DNA of 64,000 bases from Desulfosporosinus sp. FKB (GCF_002196705.1 NZ_NADJ01000040.1:124001-188000); one strand, 5' to 3'. Shown: positions 43,845-53,446, counted from the first letter of the stretch. Program-made: numbers and translations. The notes: generated by a model from the sequence alone, not told the origin.

Positions 43845-44309
43845 TTATGATATCAATTGACTTAGCCCTTCAACCTCGCTGCTGCGCAGAATCTCCTCTG
43901 GGATAAGTTGAATGACAATCCTGTCGGGAAGATTGGCAATACCACCAATGAAAGGGGCGGTCAAGAGCGGAGGCGGAGGTGCGATATTCTCTAAAATCCG
44001 AACCTCCCGGACTTGATCCACGGCAAAACCAACATTCTCGCCATGAACCTCGGTAATTAAGGCAAAGGTGTTGCGTTCCTCCTGCTGAGTATCCTGGTCC
44101 GAATTATCCTTTGATCCTCCGAAACTAAACCGCTCGTGCAGATCAATAATGGGGATGGCCTCGTCCCGCAGGTTGATCAAGCCGCAGACATAGGAAGGCG
44201 CCTGCGGAATCGTTCGCAGCTCTCCCAAACGGGTAATTTCACGAATAATATCTATGGGCATGGCATATTCTTCTTCATTCAATTTGAAAATGACAACCTG
44301 AACTGACAT
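43845..44309 (-). CDS. cheW: CheW chemotaxis coupling protein
   Basis: CheW links chemoreceptors to the CheA kinase. The 154-residue product shows the CheW-fold marks VVIFKLNEEEYAMPIDIIRE, VCGLINLRDEAIPIIDLHERF and FAVDQVREVRILENI. An acidic insert (GGSKDNSDQDTQQEERN) lies in the middle. It is the last gene of the flagellar/chemotaxis run, 12 bases after a hook-basal-body gene. CheA, CheB and CheR are not seen in the window. Confidence 0.9.
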   Translation of the reverse strand: MSVQVVIFKLNEEEYAMPIDIIREITRLGELRTIPQAPSYVCGLINLRDEAIPIIDLHERFSFGGSKDNSDQDTQQEERNTFALITEVHGENVGFAVDQVREVRILENIAPPPPLLTAPFIGGIANLPDRIVIQLIPEEILRSSEVEGLSQLIS

Positions 44310-44321
44310 GAATCCACCTTC

Positions 44322-45071
44322 TTAACTAATCTTCCCTACTTCATTGACAGCTTTGTCCAGCATACCGTCTTGAGTCTGAATTACTTTTTGATTCGCCTCA
44401 TAGGCTTTCATGACCGTCATCATTTGAACCATTTGACCCGAAAGATCGACGTTCGATGCTTCAATAGAACCCTGAAGCACTTGGGGGGTTGCAGACCCTT
44501 GAACCGGCTGAGAGGAGCTGTATAGTGATTGTCCTTCACGAGTTAAGGCTGTTTCCGGGATATCAACAACCCGCAGGCGATCGACGACCTGCCCTTTATC
44601 CATAACAGTCCCGTCAGCCGTAACGCTAAAATCAGAACTAAGAGGACCGATTGAACCTTTCTCACCCTGCACTGCATACCCATCGGGAGTCTGCAGCATT
44701 CCATTGGCATTGAGCTGAAAATGACCGTTGCGGGTATATCGTTCTCCTTGCGGCGTCTGAACTACAAAATATCCCGGCGAGGTTAAAGCTAAGTCTGTCT
44801 TAAGATCTGTCTTTTCTGGAGCACCCTGGACATTAGACACCGAACCGCGGTCGACACTAACCCCTGTTACCATGGAACCGATAGGTGTAACCTCCGAACC
44901 CATGTTTCCAGATTCTATACGATCCGTAAGAATGGAGTCAAAAGCCCGATTGCTGGCCAGCTCTTCTTTATACCCCGGTGTCCTTACATTTGCAATATTA
45001 TCGCCAATAACTTCACTTTGGGTTTGAGTTGCCAGCATTCCCAAAGCTGACGTATATAATCCTCGAATCAC
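44322..45071 (-). CDS. Flagellar hook-basal body protein, FlgG/FlgF type
   Basis: The 249-residue product has the N-terminal rod/hook motif (MIRGLYTSALGMLATQTQSE, GDNIANVRTPGYKE) and the C-terminal NVDLSGQMVQMMTVMKAYEANQK (in part). Both ends form the coiled D0 core of the rod. Length matches FlgF/FlgG. The start is GTG, with GGGGAG just upstream. It lies downstream of flgB. Two further FlgE/F/G paralogues lie at 45511 and 46394, so exact naming is uncertain; this one is most like distal-rod FlgG or FlgF. Confidence 0.85.
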   Translation of the reverse strand: MIRGLYTSALGMLATQTQSEVIGDNIANVRTPGYKEELASNRAFDSILTDRIESGNMGSEVTPIGSMVTGVSVDRGSVSNVQGAPEKTDLKTDLALTSPGYFVVQTPQGERYTRNGHFQLNANGMLQTPDGYAVQGEKGSIGPLSSDFSVTADGTVMDKGQVVDRLRVVDIPETALTREGQSLYSSSQPVQGSATPQVLQGSIEASNVDLSGQMVQMMTVMKAYEANQKVIQTQDGMLDKAVNEVGKIS

Positions 45072-45103
45072 TCGACTCCCCGCCTTATCGATCTAATTTT
45101 AAC

Positions 45104-45505
45104 TTATTTCTCAATAACCATCCGCAGTAATCCTAATTGTGAAGAGATTGTATGGGCGAGAGACTCATAATAAAGGCCGTTTTCGGCAACATTGGACATT
45201 TCCTTATCAATATCCACATTGTTGCCGTCATTCCGTAATGATGTGGATTGATCGATAACAACTCCGTTATTATCCGGTCCTAAGACACCGGAAAGGTGCT
45301 GGGAAAGAGTTTCTTTCATAGGTAATACTCCGCCGTCTTCACCTAAGGCTGCCCCTAACACCGTTTGAAAGTCTACATCAGAGCGTTTGAAATTTGGAGT
45401 ATCGGCATTGGCCACATTATTGGACAATACCTGTTGCCGTAAACTAGAAGCCTCAAGGCCCTTTTGCAAAACGCTTAAGACCGGACCATCTAACCAACCG
45501 GGCAT
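45104..45505 (-). CDS. flgB: FlgB, flagellar proximal rod protein
   Basis: The 133-residue product has LEASSLRQQVLSNNVANADT near residue 17 and PNFKRSDVDFQ, hallmarks of FlgB, and a C-terminal coiled segment NVDIDKEMSNVAENGLYYES. FlgB forms the base of the rod. In most clostridia flgB heads an flgB-flgC-fliE-fliF operon; here it sits between two FlgG-like genes, five bases after the first, with no flgC or fliE next to it. These partners may lie elsewhere. Confidence 0.88.
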   Translation of the reverse strand: MPGWLDGPVLSVLQKGLEASSLRQQVLSNNVANADTPNFKRSDVDFQTVLGAALGEDGGVLPMKETLSQHLSGVLGPDNNGVVIDQSTSLRNDGNNVDIDKEMSNVAENGLYYESLAHTISSQLGLLRMVIEK

Positions 45506-45510
45506 AGTTC

Positions 45511-46296
45511 TTACCTCCTAATGGTATTGGCAATTCCCCACATCTGATCTCCGTCAGAGATCAAGCGAGCATTCAATTGGTAGGCCCGCTGAGCCTGGAT
45601 AAGATCTGCCATCGAAGTGGCCAAATCTACATTGGATTGTTCCAGAGACTGGCCGCGAATGGTTCCTAAGGTGACATTCCCCATGGTGCTCCCAGGTTGT
45701 CCAACCTGGGGCGCCCCGGAATTAGCCGTTGCCGTATAGAGATTATCGGCAGTTTTAGATAATCCTTCAGGGTTTTGAAAACCTACCAGAGAAATTTGTC
45801 CGAACGTCGTCTCTCGGCCTGCAACATCTCCAGTTACTTCTCCCTTGTCTGAAACCTTTAAGTTTGTTGCTCCGGCAGGAATCGTGATGCCAGGCTGAAG
45901 CAGATTTCCCTGCATATCCGCAAGCTGCCCCGAACCATCAGCCTGAAAATTCCCCACCCGTGTATAGGCTGTATTTCCATCCGCCGTCTTAACCTGAAAG
46001 AATCCCGCCCCATCAATACCCAAATCCAAGGGGCTATCTGTGGGAGAAAGTGTGCCTTGTTGGAAGTTAGTTCCGATACCATTTGTCAGAACCCCGGCCC
46101 CAACCCCGGTAGTAATCGCTGTATTCCCGGTAAATTTGGGATTAGCCGTCTGAACTTGCGTCGACAAAGCCTCGGCGAAATCCACTTGACTTTCTTTATA
46201 ACCCAAAGTATTCACATTGGCAATGTTATTGCCTATGGTATCAATCGCCACCTGCTGCGCACGAATACCCGCCGCACCAGTTCCTAATAGGCGCAT
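45511..46296 (-). CDS. Flagellar hook-basal body protein, FlgG-like
   Basis: The 261-residue product has the N-terminal TGAAGIRAQQVAIDTIGNNI, NVNTLGYKESQVDFAEAL, a central GAGFFQVKTADGNTAYTRVG domain and the C-terminal SNVDLATSMADLIQAQRAYQ. The pattern matches the FlgG/FlgF/FlgE rod-hook family; the length fits FlgG. It follows the short FlgE-like gene by 97 bases and precedes flgB. With three paralogues in a row, it may be FlgG or FlgF. Confidence 0.85.
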   Translation of the reverse strand: MRLLGTGAAGIRAQQVAIDTIGNNIANVNTLGYKESQVDFAEALSTQVQTANPKFTGNTAITTGVGAGVLTNGIGTNFQQGTLSPTDSPLDLGIDGAGFFQVKTADGNTAYTRVGNFQADGSGQLADMQGNLLQPGITIPAGATNLKVSDKGEVTGDVAGRETTFGQISLVGFQNPEGLSKTADNLYTATANSGAPQVGQPGSTMGNVTLGTIRGQSLEQSNVDLATSMADLIQAQRAYQLNARLISDGDQMWGIANTIRR

Positions 46297-46393
46297 AAAG
46301 CAGCCCTCCGTGTTCTTTCGCTGTGTTTATGTACTTTTAATCATAGCGAAAAATAGTATTCTAATGTGATTACTTTACTTAATCAGTTAATCA

Positions 46394-47200
46394 TTAACTA
46401 CGTTTAAGGTCAATCAATTCTTGTAAAAGGGTATCCGATACGGTGATTACCCGGGAGTTGGCTTGGAAACCACGCTGAGCAGTAATCATATCGGTCATCT
46501 CCTGGGAAAGGTCAACGTTGGACATTTCCAGAGCGCTGGTGACTAAGGAAGTTCCCGTAGGATAATCATTACCAGAACCTCCGTAGAGTGTAGCAGCACC
46601 GGAGTTGTTAGAAGGTAAGTAATAATTATTACCAATGCTTGTCAGTCCAGCATCATTTGGAAATTCTGCAATCGCAATATTAGCCGTCGTCACAGTTCCA
46701 CTGCTATCAGTAATTGTTACAGTTCCCGTTGAATCGATTGTATAAGAAGAACCAGTTGGAATATTTATAAGACTACTACCATCTGCTTGTAGTACGTATG
46801 CGCCTGTTGCCGGATCTACTAAATTTCCATCAGCATCTTTTGAAAATGCACCTGAACGCGTATAAACTGTCTGTGAACCATCCTTTAAGGCAAAAAATCC
46901 CGGCCCCTGGATCATCATATCCAAGGGGTTACCTGTAGTCTGATTACTTCCCTGAGTCATAATTTGGTTAATTGCTCCTACCGAAGTCCCTAAACCGACC
47001 TGAATCGGATTTGTACCTCCTGTAGTACCAGTGTTTGGCGTAGACGCACCTCTCATAGATTGGCTCAAAGCAGTAGCAAAGGTCACATTGCTCCTCTTAA
47101 AGCCCGCTGTATTGACATTGGCAATATTATTACCAATAACATCCATTTTTGTTTGGTGAGCTTTTAATCCAGAAATTGCCGAATAGAGCGAACGCATCAT
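46394..47200 (-). CDS. flgE: Short hook protein, FlgE-like
   Basis: The 268-residue product has MMRSLYSAISGLKAHQTKMD, NNIANVNTAGFKRSNVTFAT, then a mid region with repeats rich in Thr, Ser and Gly, and the C-terminal SNVDLSQEMTDMITAQRGFQ with LLQELIDLKRS, which is the typical FlgE end. Hook proteins are usually over 400 residues; this one seems to lack the outer D2/D3 domains. It follows flgD, the hook cap gene, the normal place for flgE. A standard-length FlgE could be elsewhere in the genome. Confidence 0.8.
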   Translation of the reverse strand: MMRSLYSAISGLKAHQTKMDVIGNNIANVNTAGFKRSNVTFATALSQSMRGASTPNTGTTGGTNPIQVGLGTSVGAINQIMTQGSNQTTGNPLDMMIQGPGFFALKDGSQTVYTRSGAFSKDADGNLVDPATGAYVLQADGSSLINIPTGSSYTIDSTGTVTITDSSGTVTTANIAIAEFPNDAGLTSIGNNYYLPSNNSGAATLYGGSGNDYPTGTSLVTSALEMSNVDLSQEMTDMITAQRGFQANSRVITVSDTLLQELIDLKRS

Positions 47201-47278
47201 AACCGTATTTCCTCCTCTTTATGTTTCATGCATTTACTGTTATGTCAAAGGTTAATGACAAAGTAATCATAAGTAATA

Positions 47279-47809
47279 TTAGTTAGTAGTGCTATTTGTA
47301 GCACTACCCGTACCGGTAGTATCAGTCGTACTCGTTGTACTGGCAGTCTGCTGATCCTGAACTTGAGTAATCATGCTCATTTCCAAATCTACCAGCGTTC
47401 CGTCGGACTCGCGAACCTGAAGCTTGGGGTCGCCGTCAAGCCACTTTACCGCTTCGACGGTACCGGTAATTGGAGTGGTGCCATCTGTATCCAGCCCGCT
47501 TACCGACTTGCCAATCAATGATGCACCTTGAGCAAGCAATGATTGTTGATTGTAAGCAGAAAAATTTGTATTCAGCGTATCCATGGCAGTGGCAATATTG
47601 GTCATCTGCTCCAACGAACTGAACTGAGCCATCTGGGCAATAGACTGAGTATCATCCATAGGATTCATGGGATCTTGGTTTTCCATCTGAGTTACGAGCA
47701 GCTTGAGAAAATCATCTTTTCCAAGGGTTGAATTGCTATTTGTCTGTTGTGTATTGCTCGTATTGCTTGTACTAGCTGCGGAATTCGTTCCATCGATTGT
47801 ATTACTCAA
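47279..47809 (-). CDS. flgD: FlgD, hook assembly scaffolding protein
   Basis: FlgD caps the growing hook and is lost when the hook is complete. The 176-residue product has a Ser/Thr/Asn-rich start, then the family core [20 protein letters not shown] and [20 protein letters not shown], a C-terminal domain with [20 protein letters not shown], and a Thr/Ser/Gly-rich tail. The start is TTG, with AAAAGGAGG nine bases upstream. It lies 14 bases after fliK and before flgE, normal for the hook group. Confidence 0.9.
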   Translation of the reverse strand: MSNTIDGTNSAASTSNTSNTQQTNSNSTLGKDDFLKLLVTQMENQDPMNPMDDTQSIAQMAQFSSLEQMTNIATAMDTLNTNFSAYNQQSLLAQGASLIGKSVSGLDTDGTTPITGTVEAVKWLDGDPKLQVRESDGTLVDLEMSMITQVQDQQTASTTSTTDTTGTGSATNSTTN

Positions 47810-47823
47810 GGCTATGCCTCCTT

Positions 47824-49611
47824 TTAAGCTGTAACATTGAGCTGGTTAGCCCCATCCTCTTCTAACGAAGAAATGTTAAGGATTGGTGCAAGATCTTCGT
47901 TCTCAGCAGAGGTTGTACTCCGTTGTTGAGATTGAGTGGATTCTTGCCCCTGAGAGTTCTGTTTGTGATCCCCACCCAAGCCCATTTGCAGCATACCGCA
48001 GTTTATCCCTTGATTTGCCAGAGCTTGACGCAGATCCGGCAATTGATTTTGCAGCAGCTGGCCAGTTGCCGCTTGAGAAGCCTGAACTTGAAGGTGAACC
48101 TGCCCATTTTCCCAGCGCAAATCAATTTGGATCTTACCCAAATCCGCCGGCTGAAGCTGAATGTCCAGCTGTTTCAAATCCTGTGGCTTATTCATAAGCT
48201 GCTCAGTAACTGCCGCAGAAATTTGTTGATAAACTGGAATAGCGGCTGTCTTGCCGTCTGTGACGGTAGCCGCCGTAATATTACTGGTTAACCCCATATT
48301 TAAAATAGGATTTTGATTTTGATTTTGCAAAGTTTTTACTTCTGAAGGTTCATTGGATTTCGTACCTGTTCCATTAATAAGTTCTTCGTTAAGAATCCCC
48401 TTGGCCTTTGTCAGCAAAGCTGTATCCTTGGAGCCGTTGTCTCCATTACCCAAGAGTGAATTCAAGAATGTTTGCAAGAAAGCCTCTGCGTTGGATACAG
48501 AACTGTTCTTAGCAAATCCAGTTACCGAACCATCAGTCTTTGGCGACAAAACTATATCTTTGGTTTCCCCGTTGTCATCACTTAACAAAGTGCTTAGAGC
48601 TGCCAGCAAAGAAGTCTTTGTGTCCTGCGCATTGTTATTCTCGTCAAACCCGGACCCCGTGGCTGAAACATCGCCTTTTGCCGGCAAAAGCGTATCCTGA
48701 TTCCCTTTTTCCTCTTCACTCATTAAAAAGCTAAGAAGAGCTTGCGAAAAAGTATTCAAATCCAAATTAGAGGCGTTATCCTTGCCAACCCCTATTGCCA
48801 GACCAGCAGCCGATTCTTGACTTACCAATTGCCCGCTTACATCTTGCTGAGCATTTTGAACAATTTGAGATGCTTGGGGGTCTTGACCGCCATCGCTTGC
48901 AGTCATAAGCCATCCCTGGATGATTTTCGCGAAATCTTGGCTGAACGCAGCATCACCATTTTTCAGGTTAATTCCTGAATTTGAGACCGTACTTTTTCCT
49001 GAAATATCAGTAATCTCACCAGAAAGTTTTTCCAAAAGATCTGCGATAACCTGTTTATAATTATCCAATTCCGAAATTACGGGGTTATCCCCCTGAGATT
49101 TCACCATCGTCGTCCCTAACTGGGAAGAAACCTCATCTGAAGACTGAGAAAGAAGATTCATCAGAGCTAACTCAAGATTCTTACCTTCTAACAGCGAATT
49201 CTTAGCTGTTGATGAGTTAGCAGTTACGGAATTTCCCGTCCCCAGGCTTGCTTCGTTTCCGGAATTGGCCTCCTTGCCTGCCGGAAGTTCGTCCTGCAGC
49301 ATCAGCTGAGCAAGAAAAGGCAACGCCAAATTAGCATATCCTATCACACTTCCCTGTTCATTGGATGTGTTCTCTGAGATATGCTTGGAGTCTTGGCTGT
49401 TCTGCTTTTCCTGTTCATCGTGACTTGCTCCAGAACTCTGCCCTTTCGTATCTGCGGCTGACTTACTTTGAATCTGACCGTTAAGCATTTGTGCAAAAGC
49501 ACTCGCTGCATTGCCGGAACTGGCTGCCGCAGTTTTTCCCTTGGTGGTTGATGTATTTCCTATCTTGCTGCCGCCCTTAGGGACTTCCGAAAGGACATCA
49601 ATACTTGCCAT
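47824..49611 (-). CDS. fliK: FliK, flagellar hook-length control protein
   Basis: FliK measures hook length and switches export specificity with FlhB. The product of about 595 residues is mostly low-complexity, rich in Ser, Asn, Gln, Asp and Gly, with internal near-repeats around [20 protein letters not shown]. Only the C-terminal domain is conserved: [40 protein letters not shown], then a Gln/Ser-rich tail. I prefer the ATG at 49611, which has a full AAGGAGGTGAT site upstream, over the frame's opening at 49632. It precedes flgD. Confidence 0.88.
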   Translation of the reverse strand: MASIDVLSEVPKGGSKIGNTSTTKGKTAAASSGNAASAFAQMLNGQIQSKSAADTKGQSSGASHDEQEKQNSQDSKHISENTSNEQGSVIGYANLALPFLAQLMLQDELPAGKEANSGNEASLGTGNSVTANSSTAKNSLLEGKNLELALMNLLSQSSDEVSSQLGTTMVKSQGDNPVISELDNYKQVIADLLEKLSGEITDISGKSTVSNSGINLKNGDAAFSQDFAKIIQGWLMTASDGGQDPQASQIVQNAQQDVSGQLVSQESAAGLAIGVGKDNASNLDLNTFSQALLSFLMSEEEKGNQDTLLPAKGDVSATGSGFDENNNAQDTKTSLLAALSTLLSDDNGETKDIVLSPKTDGSVTGFAKNSSVSNAEAFLQTFLNSLLGNGDNGSKDTALLTKAKGILNEELINGTGTKSNEPSEVKTLQNQNQNPILNMGLTSNITAATVTDGKTAAIPVYQQISAAVTEQLMNKPQDLKQLDIQLQPADLGKIQIDLRWENGQVHLQVQASQAATGQLLQNQLPDLRQALANQGINCGMLQMGLGGDHKQNSQGQESTQSQQRSTTSAENEDLAPILNISSLEEDGANQLNVTA

Positions 49612-49678
49612 GCCTGCCATCACCTCCTTCATAACTCTATTAGTTTTATCGACAAAGTTCCCCTAAAACATTAGAACG

Positions 49679-50431
49679 TTAGAACAAATTTTTCTTCTGG
49701 CGGCTGAGCCTTCCGCGCAAACGCATAATCGCTTGAGAATGCAGCTGAGATATTCTGGATTCCGATAATTTCAAGACAGCAGCAATTTCTTTTAACGTAA
49801 GTTCTTCTTGATAATAAAGAGCAATGACTAACTTTTCTTTCTCCGGCAATTTTTCTACAGCCAGAGCAAGGATCTTTTTTTGTTCCTCTTTTTCAATCGC
49901 CTGGTAAGCCTCTTGAGCGTCATCATCAATCAATAAATTAAGAGGCGAACCGCTGCTGTCGCCTTCATTATCGACTGTTGTTTCATCAAAGGACGTCAAG
50001 GTCAGCACCTGAGCTTGAGCCAAAATCCCTTCGATTTCCTCAACCTTAACGTTCAGCATTTTAGCCACTTCTTCAGAAGTAGCTGCACGTCCCAGCTGGC
50101 ATTCCAGCTCTGCAAAGCCGTCTTGAACTCGCTTTACTTTTTGTCTGGCAGAATGAGGAACCCAATCCATCGTTCGTAATCCGTCGATCATAGCTCCTCG
50201 AATCCGGATGGAAGCATAAGTCTCGAATTTAAACCCACGAGCAGCTTCGAATCGATCAATGGCATCGAGCAGCCCGAAAACCCCATATCCCATGATATCA
50301 TCTTCCTCAATATGGGGCGGGAGGGACATGGATAAACGTCCGGCAATACGTTTGACTAAAGGCAAATACCGTTCAATATACTCTTGTTTCAATTGTCCCC
50401 GTGAAACGGATTCATAAGCATTTGGTATCAA
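49679..50431 (-). CDS. fliA: FliA (SigD), flagellar sigma factor
   Basis: The sigma-28 factor directs late flagellar and chemotaxis genes. The 250-residue product has region 2 marks (YLPLVKRIAGRLSMSLPPHI, GYGVFGLLDAIDRFEAARG, FETYASIRIRGAMIDGLR), DWVPHSARQKV, region 3, and region 4 with KLPEKEKLVIALYYQEELTL and LSESRISQLHSQAI. These are specific to FliA/WhiG. The start is TTG, with GGAGGTGAG upstream. It lies two bases after a small membrane-protein gene. Its anti-sigma factor FlgM is not seen here. Confidence 0.95.
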   Translation of the reverse strand: MIPNAYESVSRGQLKQEYIERYLPLVKRIAGRLSMSLPPHIEEDDIMGYGVFGLLDAIDRFEAARGFKFETYASIRIRGAMIDGLRTMDWVPHSARQKVKRVQDGFAELECQLGRAATSEEVAKMLNVKVEEIEGILAQAQVLTLTSFDETTVDNEGDSSGSPLNLLIDDDAQEAYQAIEKEEQKKILALAVEKLPEKEKLVIALYYQEELTLKEIAAVLKLSESRISQLHSQAIMRLRGRLSRQKKNLF

Positions 50432-50433
50432 GT

Positions 50434-50823
50434 CTACTCACCTCCCCAACCCATTCGACGTATAATATCGGCTTGTTTCTTGCTGTCCGGTAAGCCTAAA
50501 CTTAAATCTTTGTCAACCTGCCCGGGAACATCAGAACTTTGCATCAATGATGTAAGATCATCCTCTCCGACGGAAATATCAACTAAACCGCCGCGTCCTG
50601 CCTCGTCCTTATCCGGTGCAGGTTCCGGCAAAGCAGTCTTCTCAAAGGCTCTCAAGGTTCCTATAAGCAGAAGGAAAATTATCCCAAAAGAAACTCCCGC
50701 CCGAACAATGACATTAAAAATCTGTACTCCATTCAGCCAACTAAGTAAAGCAACAATCAGAGCAACTATAAGGGAAATGCGCATCAACCAGACCGTGAAA
50801 TTCGGGTTGCTTTTCATGGTCAC
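50434..50823 (-). CDS. Unrecognised small membrane protein of the flagellar operon
   Basis: The 129-residue product has two membrane segments (WLMRISLIVALIVALLSWL and VRAGVSFGIIFLLLIGTL) and a soluble acidic tail (DKDEAGRGGLVDISVGEDDL). The tail ends DIIRRMGWGGE. It overlaps the cheD stop and lies two bases before fliA. Proteins of this kind in the cheD-fliA gap occur in clostridial flagellar operons; I know no function. Confidence 0.65.
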   Translation of the reverse strand: MTMKSNPNFTVWLMRISLIVALIVALLSWLNGVQIFNVIVRAGVSFGIIFLLLIGTLRAFEKTALPEPAPDKDEAGRGGLVDISVGEDDLTSLMQSSDVPGQVDKDLSLGLPDSKKQADIIRRMGWGGE

Positions 50824-51305
50824 TAAACCACCTTTTCCCCATGATTAATGGTTCGAATGCGTAATTCCCCGGTTGCCACATCAAAATGGATCGTTCTGCC
50901 AAAACTTCCGCCAACATCAGCAACCAGCAGAGGAATTCTGTGTTTTTTCAATTCTTGTTCTACAGCTTCGGCATTGCGATCTCCGATCTTGAGAACAGGA
51001 GTTTTTCCCGGAAACGAAAACATCTGTGCGCCGCCGGCTATTTTAGCTTTAAGACGAGATTGGCTTGCTCCCATATCTAAGATTTGTCTCAACATTAGCT
51101 CCAGAGCAGTATCTGCATATTTCATCGGGTTCCCGCCTTGACTTCCTGTTGACGAAGGCAGCATAATATGAGCCATTCCACCCAATTTTAGAGCTTGGTC
51201 ATAGACACAAATTCCGATGCAAGATCCTAATCCGGCAGTCATCAAAAGATCCGGAGATTTCGCAGTTTTATAATCAGCCATGCCGACAGTGATAATCCCA
51301 CTCAT
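50823..51305 (-). CDS. cheD: CheD, chemoreceptor glutamine deamidase
   Basis: CheD deamidates glutamines of chemoreceptors and is regulated by CheC. The 160-residue product has the Cys-His-Thr active-site frame: C29 in AGLGSCIGICVYD and H46 in GGMAHIMLP, and the downstream KIAGGAQMFSF. It overlaps the end of cheC by four bases, so translation is coupled. Confidence 0.93.
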   Translation of the reverse strand: MSGIITVGMADYKTAKSPDLLMTAGLGSCIGICVYDQALKLGGMAHIMLPSSTGSQGGNPMKYADTALELMLRQILDMGASQSRLKAKIAGGAQMFSFPGKTPVLKIGDRNAEAVEQELKKHRIPLLVADVGGSFGRTIHFDVATGELRIRTINHGEKVV

Positions 51306-51898
51306 AATCCCATTGCCCCTAATAATTTTTCCAAAGAACCTTCATCGGGCAGAAAGATGAATTGTCCTTCAATTTTTGGCAATCCGGAAAGCTGCGTATC
51401 TATAAACAATACCGTATCATCCAACGTCCCTTCCTCGAGAAAAATCGCGTCTAAAAGTGCCCCTATCATATCTACGGACAGTGCTGGCACTGAGGCTTGA
51501 AGAGGGATACCTGAAAACTCGGTTAGAGCAATCAGAAAAGAACTCACCAAGATGTTTCCAACCTCTTTTAAAGCCGACTGTGCCATCTCATCGCTGAAGA
51601 GATCCCTTTCTTCGCTGGTCCCGAAAAGAGCCTGAACGACAACCCCAGCACTTTCGACAGGGAAGAAAAAAACCGCTTTCCCGGGAGCAGCCCCTTCAAC
51701 TTTGACATAGACAACCGCCTGAGGGGTGTCCAATTGTCCCACGATAGCCGTAATTTGTTCAAAGGGAACCGCCCAGACTTCTGGTACAGACATATCGATC
51801 CGTCGTTGTAAGAGGGTAGATAAGGCCGTAGCAGCATGGCCGGAACCAATATTTCCGATTTCACGCAAGGCATCCAGTTGGCACTGTGTGACTTCCAT
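51302..51898 (-). CDS. cheC: CheC, CheY-P phosphatase
   Basis: CheC dephosphorylates CheY-P and, with CheD, adapts chemotaxis. The 198-residue product has two ExxN phosphatase motifs, E13-IG-N16 in LREIGNIGSGHA and E112-VG-N115 in LKEVGNILVSSF, which distinguish CheC from single-motif CheX. It is in an operon with cheD (overlap) and the PilZ gene upstream (four-base gap). Confidence 0.93.
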   Translation of the reverse strand: MEVTQCQLDALREIGNIGSGHAATALSTLLQRRIDMSVPEVWAVPFEQITAIVGQLDTPQAVVYVKVEGAAPGKAVFFFPVESAGVVVQALFGTSEERDLFSDEMAQSALKEVGNILVSSFLIALTEFSGIPLQASVPALSVDMIGALLDAIFLEEGTLDDTVLFIDTQLSGLPKIEGQFIFLPDEGSLEKLLGAMGL

Positions 51899-51902
51899 AG
51901 TT

Positions 51903-52553
51903 CTACATCAACCCTTTCTTTCGCATCTCTCTTTGTCGTTCAAAAACACAACGAATGATATGGTCTCTTTCTCGTTCTGAAAGATCGCTAAACTCGACAG
52001 TAACATCATAGCGCTTAGTTTCTTCGCTCTTCGCTGTCCGGCAAACACGGCCTGAAGTCTGAATTTCACCGTTAGGAAGACCTAAGAGAATATAAAGCAG
52101 TGCTTTATTCTCCACCGTCTCATCGGTAATGAAACGTACACCCCCGCCGCTTAGATCAACCATCGTACCTCTGGAAAGATCACTTAACCCTTCATCGGTC
52201 ACAGTTCTGAAGGAAAGAGAAAAGGAGGCAGGTACTCGAACATAATTACGACGCTGAACCTTGGTAATGGAATCCGGGAATTTTAAAACGAGAAGCGGTA
52301 TGGGAACCGCAATCCGCTGCATAATCTCTCCTTCAAACTCATAGGCTGAGAAATTATCCCAAAACGTGATAACAACCTTCGTCCCTTCTCGCAGGGGCAC
52401 AACTTCGCCCTTTTCGTAAGGTACGCCTACTGTGAGAATTTTTTCTCCTACTTCCTCAATGCGGCTTCGATATTTTCCACAATATTCTCCATCATATACG
52501 ACAAGATCAATAGCAAGACCGTGTGCAAGCTTCTCACTATATGACAAAATCAT
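51903..52553 (-). CDS. PilZ-domain flagellar brake protein (YcgR/YpfA-like)
   Basis: YcgR-like proteins bind cyclic di-GMP and slow the flagellar motor. The 216-residue product has an N-terminal YcgR-type beta domain and a PilZ domain with the c-di-GMP-binding motifs RRNYVRVP (RxxxR) and DLSGGGVRF (DxSxxG). It lies between flhG and cheC with gaps of 26 and four bases. Presence here implies c-di-GMP control of motility. Confidence 0.88.
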   Translation of the reverse strand: MILSYSEKLAHGLAIDLVVYDGEYCGKYRSRIEEVGEKILTVGVPYEKGEVVPLREGTKVVITFWDNFSAYEFEGEIMQRIAVPIPLLVLKFPDSITKVQRRNYVRVPASFSLSFRTVTDEGLSDLSRGTMVDLSGGGVRFITDETVENKALLYILLGLPNGEIQTSGRVCRTAKSEETKRYDVTVEFSDLSERERDHIIRCVFERQREMRKKGLM

Positions 52554-52579
52554 CCCCCCTTTAACTTATTGACTTGGCC

Positions 52580-53446
52580 TTACGAATGGGAACGAAGCAA
52601 TTTACTCAAAAAACCCTTGATTCCCTCAACTTGACGAGGCGGATGATTGTTTGCCCCAATAATCGTACTGGCAATCCACTGTATGCAGCGATAGGCTGAG
52701 CTTTCAGGATAGCCGATTCCCAAAGGAACCTGCTGCATCACGGCTCGGCCCATTAAAGGATCATCATAAACCCAGCCCCAGGAATCAATCGATTCCTGGA
52801 GGAACCTATTCGCTGCAGTTTCCAGGCGCATAAAGGTGGCCTGTGCTTCACTTTCTGTTCGTACCCTGTTGGCAACAACATGCGTTGGTACCTTTATTGC
52901 TTCTTTATTCAAGGTTTTAAGTACACCGTAAGCATCAATCAAAGCCGTAGGTTCCGGCGTTGTCAGGAGGATAATCTCTTCAGCTCCTCTCAGAAAGTTG
53001 GTTACCGTGTGCCCAATCCCCGCTCCCGTATCTATAAGCAGCACATCAGCTAACCCCTCCAGCCGTCCAAGATTCGTTATTACATTAGCAATCTTGTCTC
53101 TTTCCATGTTGGCGAGGTCCTGGACTCCGGCTCCGCCCGGAATGATCATAATTCCCTGAGGACCCGGAAGGAGAATCTGCTCGATGGATTTTTCTCCGGC
53201 CAATAAATGTTCAATCGTATACTTAGCTGTAAGGCCAAACGAAATATCAACATTGGCAAGACCTAAATCTCCGTCAAGAATAATGACGCGTTTTCCGTAT
53301 CCAGCTAAGGCTAAAGCAACGTTAACCGTGAAATTAGTTTTCCCTGCCCCTCCTTTGCCGCTGGTTACAGCAAGAACTCTCATTTTCGTTTGTTCGTGTT
53401 TTTCATTCGAGACCAACTTACGCAAGGCGCTAGCTTGATCATTCAC
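52580..53446 (-). CDS. flhG: FlhG (FleN), MinD-like flagellar number regulator
   Basis: FlhG is a ParA/MinD-type ATPase that works with FlhF to set flagellar number and position. The product of about 288 residues has the deviant Walker A TSGKGGAGKTNFTVNVALAL near residue 30, VIILDGDLGLANVDISFGL, and VLLIDTGAGIGHTV. The frame extends to 53518, but the GTG at 53446 has GGAG seven bases upstream and overlaps the flhF stop by eight bases, as usual for this pair. Confidence 0.92.
   Translation of the reverse strand: MNDQASALRKLVSNEKHEQTKMRVLAVTSGKGGAGKTNFTVNVALALAGYGKRVIILDGDLGLANVDISFGLTAKYTIEHLLAGEKSIEQILLPGPQGIMIIPGGAGVQDLANMERDKIANVITNLGRLEGLADVLLIDTGAGIGHTVTNFLRGAEEIILLTTPEPTALIDAYGVLKTLNKEAIKVPTHVVANRVRTESEAQATFMRLETAANRFLQESIDSWGWVYDDPLMGRAVMQQVPLGIGYPESSAYRCIQWIASTIIGANNHPPRQVEGIKGFLSKLLRSHS

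Noticed and set aside
47883-48978. Overlapping plus-strand frames within fliK
   Set aside because: They are shadows of the low-complexity fliK sequence without ribosome sites.
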